From Anaerocolumna cellulosilytica (GTDB lineage Bacteria; Bacillota; Clostridia; Lachnospirales; Lachnospiraceae), in NCBI RefSeq assembly GCF_014218335.1, contig NZ_AP023367.1, forward strand, positions 1,737,501 to 1,801,500: a stretch of 64,000 nt of DNA, given 5' to 3'. The notes under the pieces are model-generated. The model saw only the letters and a program-made list of their open reading frames with translations, searched no databases and was not told the origin of the DNA. Both the position numbers and the translations under genes were made by a program. Shown piece after piece: positions 54,788 through 61,112 of the stretch. Position 1 is the first letter of the stretch, and every line of letters begins with the position of its first letter.

Positions 54788-56314
54788 ATGAAAGAGATTA
54801 CGAAAGTAGTGGTTCCACAGGAAGCACAGCTTGGATTTAATAATAACGCTTTCTTTTGCGTTGGTACCGGTCGAATGGGTTTGGCTTTACAAAAAGAATA
54901 TTATGAACAACTGGAGTTTGTACAAAAAGATTTACAATTTTCCTATATTAGAGGGCATGGACTCTTCTGTGATGATATGGCAGTGTGTAAAGTTTATTCA
55001 GAAGACGGTCTTAAAAAGGTAGAGTACAATTTCACCTATCTTGATAGGGTTTTTGATAACTATAAGCAACTGGGTATCAAACCCTTTATAGAACTTGGAT
55101 TCATGCCTGAGGAATTGGCATCCGGCGAACAGACTATTTTTTACTGGAAAGGAAATGTGACTCCGCCGCAGGATTATGCCGCATGGGCGGATTTGATTCA
55201 AGCCGTTTTTCATCACTGGTTTGTACGGTATGGCAGGGAAGAGGTAATAACCTGGCCGGTTGAGGTATGGAATGAGCCGAATCTTCCGGGCTTTTGGAAA
55301 GATGCTGATATGCAGGAATATTTCAAACTTTATGAAATCTCTGTGAAGGCAGTAAAAGAATGTGATGAAAGAATTAGGGTAGGAGGACCAGCAATCTGTG
55401 GTGTAGACGATGAACGCTGGTTGCAGGAATTTCTAAAGTTCTGTTCAGATTTTAAAGTACCCTTGGATTTTGTAACAAGGCATGCTTACGCGGCGGATGC
55501 TCCGGAGAGAATCGGGCATTACGATTATCAAAAGCTAAGGGATATGAATGTGTTCTTACATGAACTAAAGGTAAGCCGTGACATTATTGACAGCTTTTGT
55601 GAGTATAAGGGGATGGAGATGCATATAACAGAATTTAACACCTCCTATTCTCCAGATTGTCCCATTCATGATACGAACCTGAATGCAGCATATATAGCTG
55701 GTCTGCTCCATAAAATGGGTGATGTGTGTGCCTCTTATTCTTACTGGACTTTTGGCGATGTCTTTGAAGAAAGTGGGGTAGCTTTCACTCCCTTCTCAGG
55801 TTGTTTCGGATTAGTGGCTAATGGGCAGATACCAAAGCCAACGTATTGGGCCTTTCATTTCTTTAAGCAGTTGGGAGCTACAGCACTGGCAAGAAATGAC
55901 AATTATATTATAACCAAAGACGAAGAAGGCAGCCTTCATGGTATGCTCTGGAATCCGGTTCCGTTAGAAGCTGAGCCAATGGAACATAAGATGGAATTTA
56001 CAATTGCCTTGCCTCTTGAAGATGGAGAATATGTATTTATTACAAAGCTGGTGGATGAGGACGTATGCAATCCATTAAAAAACTGGCTGGATTTAGGCTC
56101 GCCTGCCAACCCAACGAAAGAGCAGATAGCCTTACTAAGAGAGTGTGCCAGGCCACAGATAAATACCGAGAGATTTAGTGTATCACAGGGCATTAAAGCA
56201 TGGGAGATGAATATAACATTAAAAAAGAATGCTCTACTATACTTTAAAGTACAGAAAATAATACCGGAACTAGATAGAGGCTATCAGCCGGATAAAAACG
56301 GATATAGGTTATAA
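54788..56314 (+). CDS. GH39 beta-xylosidase
   Basis: A 508-residue cytoplasmic GH39 enzyme. The acid/base glutamate is Glu163 in VEVWNEPNLPGFW and the nucleophile Glu282 in MHITEFNTSYSP, spaced as in Thermoanaerobacterium XynB (Glu160, Glu277). No signal peptide, so it works on xylo-oligosaccharides brought in by the upstream importer, releasing xylose. Last gene of the xylan operon, closed by the terminator at 56353-56384. Start follows AAGGAG. Confidence 0.94.
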   Translation: MKEITKVVVPQEAQLGFNNNAFFCVGTGRMGLALQKEYYEQLEFVQKDLQFSYIRGHGLFCDDMAVCKVYSEDGLKKVEYNFTYLDRVFDNYKQLGIKPFIELGFMPEELASGEQTIFYWKGNVTPPQDYAAWADLIQAVFHHWFVRYGREEVITWPVEVWNEPNLPGFWKDADMQEYFKLYEISVKAVKECDERIRVGGPAICGVDDERWLQEFLKFCSDFKVPLDFVTRHAYAADAPERIGHYDYQKLRDMNVFLHELKVSRDIIDSFCEYKGMEMHITEFNTSYSPDCPIHDTNLNAAYIAGLLHKMGDVCASYSYWTFGDVFEESGVAFTPFSGCFGLVANGQIPKPTYWAFHFFKQLGATALARNDNYIITKDEEGSLHGMLWNPVPLEAEPMEHKMEFTIALPLEDGEYVFITKLVDEDVCNPLKNWLDLGSPANPTKEQIALLRECARPQINTERFSVSQGIKAWEMNITLKKNALLYFKVQKIIPELDRGYQPDKNGYRL

Positions 56315-56352
56315 TATATATAAAGCGGTACCAGAGTACATAGTGGACAATG

Positions 56353-56384
56353 CTCCAGGATATTTAATATTCTGGGGTTTTTTT
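56353..56384 (+). terminator. Terminator ending the xylan operon
   Basis: CTCCAGGATAT (56353-56363) pairs with ATATTCTGGGG (56367-56377, two G-U pairs), followed by seven T residues. Confidence 0.85.
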
Positions 56385-56444
56385 AGTGGAAGGGAAGCAG
56401 TAATTTATTTTTTAAGGACAAAACTCACCCGAAAGAGCCATTTT

Positions 56445-56473
56445 TTTACTTTTATTCCATAGTATGCTATAAT
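56445..56473 (+). promoter_or_regulatory. Predicted extended -10 promoter of the LoaP gene
   Basis: TATAAT at 56468-56473 is preceded by TGC (extended -10), with a poor TTTACT -35 at 56445-56450. Transcription from about 56480 gives a leader of roughly 244 nt. Confidence 0.6.
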
Positions 56474-56496
56474 CTCATATCATAGAAGTTATAGAC

Positions 56497-56723
56497 AATT
56501 GAAAGGCAATTTTTTTTATAATAAAATAAAAGGATGCAATTACGAATGCAGATTTATTAAAGAGTGGAGGATACAAGGGGGGGAGATAGTGTGAAATAAA
56601 AGGCAATTTCACACGTTGAATTTAGGCCTGCGAGCAAGTCGCAGACATGTAGGATAGTGTGAAATAAAAGGCAATTTCACACCCTGATTTATACGCGACC
56701 CAAGGTCGCAGACGGGAGCTAAT
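56497..56723 (+). promoter_or_regulatory. Hairpin-rich leader of the LoaP gene
   Basis: In order: a short stem AATTG/CAATT with loop AAAGG and a T-tract (56497-56517); copy 1 of a two-stem element, P1 (56589-56597 with 56606-56614) and P2 CTGCGA/TCGCAG (56628-56633 with 56639-56644); copy 2, P1 (56657-56665 with 56674-56682), linker CCTGATTTATAC (56683-56694), P2 GCGACC/GGTCGC (56695-56700 with 56704-56709), then AGACGGGAGC before the ATG at 56724. LoaP proteins bind hairpins in leader RNAs, so autoregulation is plausible. Confidence 0.65.
56585..56682 (+). repeat. Two perfect 30-bp direct repeats, each an RNA hairpin
   Basis: The 30-bp sequence at 56585-56614 recurs identically at 56653-56682. 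Each copy contains a 9-bp stem (GTGTGAAAT with ATTTCACAC) and loop AAAAGGCA. They are 68 bp apart start to start, in line with duplication of a leader module. Confidence 0.9.
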
Positions 56724-57284
56724 ATGAATTGGTATGCGGTATTTGTCAGAACGGGAAAAGAAGATGAAGTTTGTAATAACCTAAAAAATTTATATGAATT
56801 TTTCAGTCCCAGGGATGAATATGAAGTGGTTGTTCCCAAAAGAGGGTTATACGAATACCATGAGGGCAGACGAGATTATGTACTTAAGACACTATTTCCA
56901 AGTTATGTTTTAATTGGCACCAATCAAATTATAAAACTTTATGAAATAATGAAAAATCATAAAAGTTTAAATATTATAAAGTTATTAAAGAATGATAACT
57001 ATTTCCAGGAAATAAATGAAAAAGAGATGGATAGTATTATCAACTTAATTAATAAAGAAGGGATTATAGGTATCTCAGATATTTATGTGGAAGATGAAAA
57101 AGTTAATATCATTGATGGACCATTAAGTCATTATAATGGAATAATTAAAAAAATAAATAGAAGAAAAGGACGTGCAAAGATACAGGTTGACTTTCTGAAT
57201 AAAAAGTGCTTTGTAGATATTGCAATCCGATGTCTTGAAAAATATAAGGAAGATACTGTAAAGAATCAAATTACGTTTAGCTGA
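56724..57284 (+). CDS. loaP: LoaP-type NusG paralog (processive antiterminator)
   Basis: A 186-residue protein with a NusG N-terminal domain (about 1-95: MNWYAVFVRTGKEDEVCNNL, TLFPSYVLIG) and a C-terminal KOW domain (about 127-160: VNIIDGPLSHYNGIIKKINR). This is the size and motif pattern of LoaP, the NusG paralog that in Bacillus velezensis binds leader-RNA hairpins and lets RNA polymerase pass terminators in long biosynthetic operons. It is first in a cluster containing a lanthipeptide precursor, a terminator hairpin and LanM, the kind of target expected. GGGAGC of the leader element is its ribosome binding site. Confidence 0.9.
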   Translation: MNWYAVFVRTGKEDEVCNNLKNLYEFFSPRDEYEVVVPKRGLYEYHEGRRDYVLKTLFPSYVLIGTNQIIKLYEIMKNHKSLNIIKLLKNDNYFQEINEKEMDSIINLINKEGIIGISDIYVEDEKVNIIDGPLSHYNGIIKKINRRKGRAKIQVDFLNKKCFVDIAIRCLEKYKEDTVKNQITFS

Positions 57285-57303
57285 TAACAACGGAGGTGTT
57301 GCA

Positions 57304-57978
57304 TTGGAACAGGAGTATCATGTGAATATTGTTAGATGTAAATGGGCGAATTATATAAACTATACATATATAGTTCGTAATATGGCTGCCAACAAATGCA
57401 TTATTATAGATCCTGCTTGGGAGATGAAAAAAATTCTTTTTTATATAAATTTACATAATCTTGGGTTAGAGGCAATTTTGTTAACGCATGCCCACTATGA
57501 CCATACAAATTTGGTTGAGGCTTTGGTTGATATCTTTAATACAGATGTATATATATCAGGAATTGAAGCAGATAGGTATAAATTTAATTGCAAAAATCTG
57601 AATTATATTGAGGATGCACAAAAGGTGTCATTATCTTCCTTTCAGATAACAGGTATACTGACACCGGGTCACACCTTGGGAAGTATGTGTTATTTAATTG
57701 GAGATAATTTATTTACCGGTGATACCTTGTTTTACGAAGGATGTGGAATCTGTGCCAATTACGCTGCTGCTTCTAGTATGTATGATAGCTTTAAACGTTT
57801 AAAACAAATAATTGGAAAGGATACGTTTATATACCCGGGTCATTGCTATGGTACTTATCCCGGACAACCTTTCTTGTTCGTGCTAAGGGACAATATTTAT
57901 CTTAATATTGAAGACAGGAGTAAGTTCATTGATTTTAGATTAAATGGATCAAAAAAGAATATATTTAACTTTAAGTAG
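57304..57978 (+). CDS. Metallo-beta-lactamase-fold hydrolase (glyoxalase II-like)
   Basis: A 224-residue MBL-fold protein with metal ligands in canonical order: HAHYDH at 62-67, His123 in TPGHTLGS, Asp140 in FTGDTLF and His180 in YPGHCYG. Glyoxalase II-like members hydrolyse thioesters or related bonds. It begins with TTG at 57304 after GGAGGT, 19 bp behind the LoaP stop, so the two are probably co-transcribed. Metallohydrolases are not standard in lanthipeptide clusters; a role in tailoring, immunity or leader handling is speculative. Confidence 0.85.
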   Translation: MEQEYHVNIVRCKWANYINYTYIVRNMAANKCIIIDPAWEMKKILFYINLHNLGLEAILLTHAHYDHTNLVEALVDIFNTDVYISGIEADRYKFNCKNLNYIEDAQKVSLSSFQITGILTPGHTLGSMCYLIGDNLFTGDTLFYEGCGICANYAAASSMYDSFKRLKQIIGKDTFIYPGHCYGTYPGQPFLFVLRDNIYLNIEDRSKFIDFRLNGSKKNIFNFK

Positions 57979-58084
57979 CTTTAGCTTGCATGCTAAACGA
58001 CTGTTTAAAAGGGTTCAAGATAAGTATATTTATGGATGAGTAGGAATGAATACGAAGATTTCATCATAGTTAGGAGGATTGAAG

Positions 58085-58636
58085 TTGTTCAAAACAGAAC
58101 AGTCTAGAATACAACTAGAAGCAATTAAGCTTGCAGCAGGCAGCCTAAAGTATAAAGGTCTGTCTATTAAAAAAACCTTCGTAATGAGTATAGGGCATCT
58201 AAAAGAGTATTATTTAACCAGCAACCAATCAGATTATCTTGAAGTCGCAGTACTACTCATACAGGCGTATTTGGAGATGGGTTTTCCATACGAATCCTGT
58301 CAGCAAGAATTTGATGATATATTAAAAATCTTAGGAACTGAGAAAGGATTAATGTTTCCAAGGAAAATCTATAGTTGTAGAAAAATAAAATTAACCAGAC
58401 CTGAAGTTAGAAGTATGATAGGAAAATGGTCTGCATCCAAAAAAAACAAAATGATAATAGTAAAAGTAGTAGATGATATTATTGATAAAGTGAATAAGAG
58501 AGAAATAGGGGTTTATTCATATTGTAATAATAATAATTCAGAAAAAGAACTGTATGAATTAGTTATAAATAAAGAAGAAATCTATTTTCATGACATAAAT
58601 AAATGTAAATTTTACACATTTTTGATTGAAAAATAG
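58085..58636 (+). CDS. Uncharacterised 183-aa protein in the lanthipeptide cluster
   Basis: Not recognised. Predicted soluble, no signal peptide or membrane segment. The N-terminal half is helical in character (MFKTEQSRIQLEAIKLAAGS; VAVLLIQAYLEMGFPYESCQ); the C-terminal half is Lys-rich and beta-like, with a low-complexity CNNNNSEKE patch near residue 150. TTG at 58085 is chosen because AGGAGG ends 7 nt upstream; the TTG at 58079 is too close to that site. The promoter of the following regulator gene overlaps its last codons. Position between the MBL gene and the Agr-like pair suggests a cluster-specific role. Function unknown. Confidence 0.75.
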   Translation: MFKTEQSRIQLEAIKLAAGSLKYKGLSIKKTFVMSIGHLKEYYLTSNQSDYLEVAVLLIQAYLEMGFPYESCQQEFDDILKILGTEKGLMFPRKIYSCRKIKLTRPEVRSMIGKWSASKKNKMIIVKVVDDIIDKVNKREIGVYSYCNNNNSEKELYELVINKEEIYFHDINKCKFYTFLIEK

Positions 58637-58653
58637 GAAAAATTTGTTATAAT
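58626..58653 (+). promoter_or_regulatory. Predicted promoter of the LytTR regulator/kinase genes
   Basis: TTGAAA (58626-58631) and TATAAT (58648-58653), 16-bp spacer, overlapping the end of the upstream unknown gene. It would allow two-component expression independent of LoaP. Confidence 0.65.
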
Positions 58654-58691
58654 ACCTTGTATACTAATAAATAACGGGGAGGTATTATAGT

Positions 58692-59408
58692 ATGATTAAA
58701 ATTGCTATTGTTGATGATGTAAAGGCAAACATAGATTGCATTGAACGTGAAGTGGAGAATTTTTTTTCCAATAAAAGTATTCCGTTTCGTGTAAGCAGTT
58801 ATGAAAACTCTAGAAATTTTCTATACGACATCCAGGAAAACCAATATTTCGACATATGCTTTTTAGATATTAAGATGCCAAATATAGATGGCATAGAACT
58901 AGCTAAAACCATCAACAAGACCTTTAGCGATTGCTATGTGCTTTTTATAACTTCCCATATGGAATATGCAATTGAAGGGTATGAACTACATATTTACAGA
59001 TATATTCCAAAAACCTTAATAGATAAAAAATTGCCCATTGCCTTACGGGATTTAATTACTGAAATTATGCATAGGGAAAAAGAAAGCTATATTATAAAGA
59101 CCCATTCACGCTTCGAAAAGATTTTCTATAAGGATATTTACTACATATTCAAAGATAGAAAAAACTCTATATTCGTTACTGCTTCCGGTGAGAGCAGGGA
59201 GCGGAAAAGTATTTCTGATGTTTATCGTGATTTAAATTCTGATGAGTTCTTAATAATAGACAGGGGTTTTATAGTAAACACCTTACATGTTATGAAAATA
59301 AATAATAATCTGGTTATTCTACGTAATGGCATTAGTCTGTCTATCAGCAGGTCCCATATAAATGATGTTAAAAAGAAAATAAATCAATTCTGGAGGGTGA
59401 ATGTGTGA
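58692..59408 (+). CDS. AgrA-like response regulator with LytTR DNA-binding domain
   Basis: A 238-residue regulator: receiver domain (about 1-120) with DD at 8-9, phosphoacceptor Asp59 in CFLDIKMPNIDGIEL and conserved Ser/Thr in LFITSHMEY, followed by a LytTR domain (about 135-235) with FYKDIYYIFKDRKNSIFV and FLIIDRGFIVNTLHVM. LytTR regulators bind direct repeats about 21 bp apart. Such a pair lies upstream of the precursor promoter (60716-60746). Its stop TGA overlaps the next gene's start region, so the kinase is co-translated. AgrA-like pairs often answer to secreted peptides. Confidence 0.93.
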   Translation: MIKIAIVDDVKANIDCIEREVENFFSNKSIPFRVSSYENSRNFLYDIQENQYFDICFLDIKMPNIDGIELAKTINKTFSDCYVLFITSHMEYAIEGYELHIYRYIPKTLIDKKLPIALRDLITEIMHREKESYIIKTHSRFEKIFYKDIYYIFKDRKNSIFVTASGESRERKSISDVYRDLNSDEFLIIDRGFIVNTLHVMKINNNLVILRNGISLSISRSHINDVKKKINQFWRVNV

Positions 59409-60709
59409 TGCTCATGTTCCAATTTGTTGAATTTTTATATTGTTTTTTTCGAATTGATTTGTGCTGTTGTCTGTTAAATTGCTTTTTTGAAAGTAAGGGA
59501 AGTCATAAAAGGCAACAGATAGTAAGAATTACCATATCGTTGCCGTTAGCCATTCTGGGTTTTTTTAATAGTCAGGTTGCAACATATTCTAATAGTATGA
59601 TAGCAATTATAATTATTTATCTTAGCGCAGCGACTTATTATCTTTATAATGAAACGTTTAGGATTCGGTTTCTGGTAATTTGCCTCTATATTATGATAAG
59701 TGTATTTGGTGAAATATTATTTATATTTCTTATTAGCTTGCTAAACGGTAACGTAGACTTAGGCTACAGGATTTCCACTTTAAATAGCCCCGAAAGATTT
59801 ATTTATACACTGGCATTATTAATTATATGGGGGTTAATTTTCTTGGTACTAAGACAATCCTTAATGGGAAAGATTACGTATGTATATAAATATAAAAGAC
59901 TACTATTAGGTTTTGCTATTGGCGGAAGCAGTGCAACTATTTATTTTCAAAGGATATTTCTGCAAAGTATAACAGGGGAAATGATGTTACAATGGACCTG
60001 CTTTTTGATATGGTGTATCTTATCAGTCAGTCTGGCAGTTATATATTTTATATACCGGGATAATTTAGAACGGGCGAACTTAGAAGAGGTTTACAAACAA
60101 ATGACAGCACAAAATTATACTAACCTATCTGACCTATACAAGAAGAATTCCAGTATTTATCATGATTTGAAAAATCATATAAGCATACTGCATCAATACC
60201 TAAAAAACAATGAATCAAAACAGGCGCTTAATTATATTGAATCAATTATTGAGCCCATCAGGCTGTTAGATAACACAGTTAATACAGAAAACCAGATACT
60301 GGATATTTTATTAAACTATAAGCTTACAGAAGCCAATAAGCATAACATTCAAGTTGAAACCAACATAGAAAGAATAGGAGATATCCAAATTAAGGACTAT
60401 GATTTATGCTCTATTGTATCCAATATATTTGATAATGCTATAGAAGCCTGCCACTTCGTTAAGAATACACAAAAATGGATCAGTATAGTTATGAAAAAAA
60501 AGAATAATATGCTCATTCTAAAAGTAAGTAACAGTTCAGCCAGGAAACCAAAAATCTTAAATGATATGATTATTACATCCAAGGAAGATAAGCATTTGCA
60601 TGGGTTAGGTTTATGGAGTATTAAATCTATTGTTAATGAATACGAGGGCTTATTGGACTTTAATTACAATGAGGATTTATTTGAAGTAATGATTACCATA
60701 AATTGCTAA
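59405..60709 (+). CDS. AgrC-like sensor histidine kinase (GHKL type)
   Basis: A 434-residue kinase with about six N-terminal membrane segments (residues 1-215), a short coiled linker, the phosphoacceptor region SIYHDLKNHISILHQYL, N-box SNIFDNAIEAC and G-box HLHGLGLWSIKSIV. This is the peptide-sensing Agr/Com kinase type. The start is GTG at 59405 (7 nt after GGAGGG) or ATG at 59408. No agrB or agrD-like genes are seen, so the inducing peptide may be the lanthipeptide itself or a peptide encoded elsewhere. Confidence 0.92.
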   Translation: MMLMFQFVEFLYCFFRIDLCCCLLNCFFESKGSHKRQQIVRITISLPLAILGFFNSQVATYSNSMIAIIIIYLSAATYYLYNETFRIRFLVICLYIMISVFGEILFIFLISLLNGNVDLGYRISTLNSPERFIYTLALLIIWGLIFLVLRQSLMGKITYVYKYKRLLLGFAIGGSSATIYFQRIFLQSITGEMMLQWTCFLIWCILSVSLAVIYFIYRDNLERANLEEVYKQMTAQNYTNLSDLYKKNSSIYHDLKNHISILHQYLKNNESKQALNYIESIIEPIRLLDNTVNTENQILDILLNYKLTEANKHNIQVETNIERIGDIQIKDYDLCSIVSNIFDNAIEACHFVKNTQKWISIVMKKKNNMLILKVSNSSARKPKILNDMIITSKEDKHLHGLGLWSIKSIVNEYEGLLDFNYNEDLFEVMITINC

Positions 60710-60715
60710 TTAAGG

Positions 60716-60772
60716 ACATTTTAATTCCATTTGAGTACAGTTTAATACAATGCATCTACACAGTGTTATAAT
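60716..60772 (+). promoter_or_regulatory. LytTR-type direct repeats and -10 box of the precursor promoter
   Basis: ACATTTTAAT (60716-60725) and ACAGTTTAAT (60737-60746) match in 9 of 10 positions and start 21 bp apart, two DNA turns. TATAAT follows at 60767-60772. The -35 position (about 60744-60749, AATACA) is poor and touches the second repeat, the layout of AgrA/ComE-activated promoters. Confidence 0.65.
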
Positions 60773-60872
60773 TTATGAGAGTTAATAGATAACTTTTAAC
60801 CCTTTATCCAGAGATAGCATAAAAGGACGGTTTCCCAATTGCTTATAAAATTAAAATCAGGAGGTGATATAT

Positions 60873-61043
60873 GTGACGGCAAATATTTCAAGAGTGAAAT
60901 CCTGTAATAAGCTAAATAATCCAGCCGGTAATATTTCAAAAGAGTTAAAGGAACTAAAGGAATTAGAAACCAATAAAAGTGTAGATGCCATATATACGAT
61001 TACAGTAGGGTGCAGTGGATTTTTAACTCTAATATGCTGCTAA
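60873..61043 (+). CDS. lanA: Class II lanthipeptide precursor (mersacidin/lichenicidin-like)
   Basis: A 56-residue peptide starting with GTG, 8 nt after a perfect AGGAGG. The leader has NPAGNISKELKELKELE, sharing the NPAGN...EL pattern of mersacidin and lichenicidin A1 leaders, recognised by LanM enzymes. A leader ending SVDA would leave a core of 17 residues, IYTITVGCSGFLTLICC, with Thr42, Thr44, Ser48, Thr52 as possible dehydration sites and Cys47, Cys55, Cys56 as ring formers. The DA cleavage site is unusual (GG/GA is common), so the core boundary is uncertain. An ATG at 60871 runs straight into TGA and cannot be the start. LanM follows at once. Confidence 0.85.
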   Translation: MTANISRVKSCNKLNNPAGNISKELKELKELETNKSVDAIYTITVGCSGFLTLICC

Positions 61044-61060
61044 ACCAATCTCGAGGGGGA

Positions 61061-61095
61061 GAGGAGACAATGTTTTTAGAAGTCTCCTCATTTTT
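61061..61095 (+). terminator. Intrinsic terminator between precursor and LanM genes
   Basis: GAGGAGAC (61061-61068) pairs with GTCTCCTC (61082-61089), followed by A and five T residues. It would give more precursor than synthetase message, and is a natural target for LoaP-mediated read-through. Confidence 0.75.
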
Positions 61096-61112
61096 GATTA
61101 GAGGGACAATGT

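Noticed and set aside
56585-56682. CRISPR-like repeats
   Set aside because: Only two copies with a 38-bp interval, a hairpin in a transcribed leader, and no cas genes.
59405-60709. Classical agr locus with AgrB/AgrD
   Set aside because: No AgrB-like protease or cyclic-thiolactone precursor is encoded next to the kinase within the window.
60760-60768. ACAGTGTTA as second half of the LytTR repeat pair
   Set aside because: It overlaps the -10 region and is spaced 23 bp from its partner; the pair at 60716 and 60737 matches better and lies where an activator should bind.
60871-60876. ATG as start of the lanthipeptide precursor
   Set aside because: The ATG is followed immediately by TGA; the overlapping GTG at 60873 opens the complete precursor frame.
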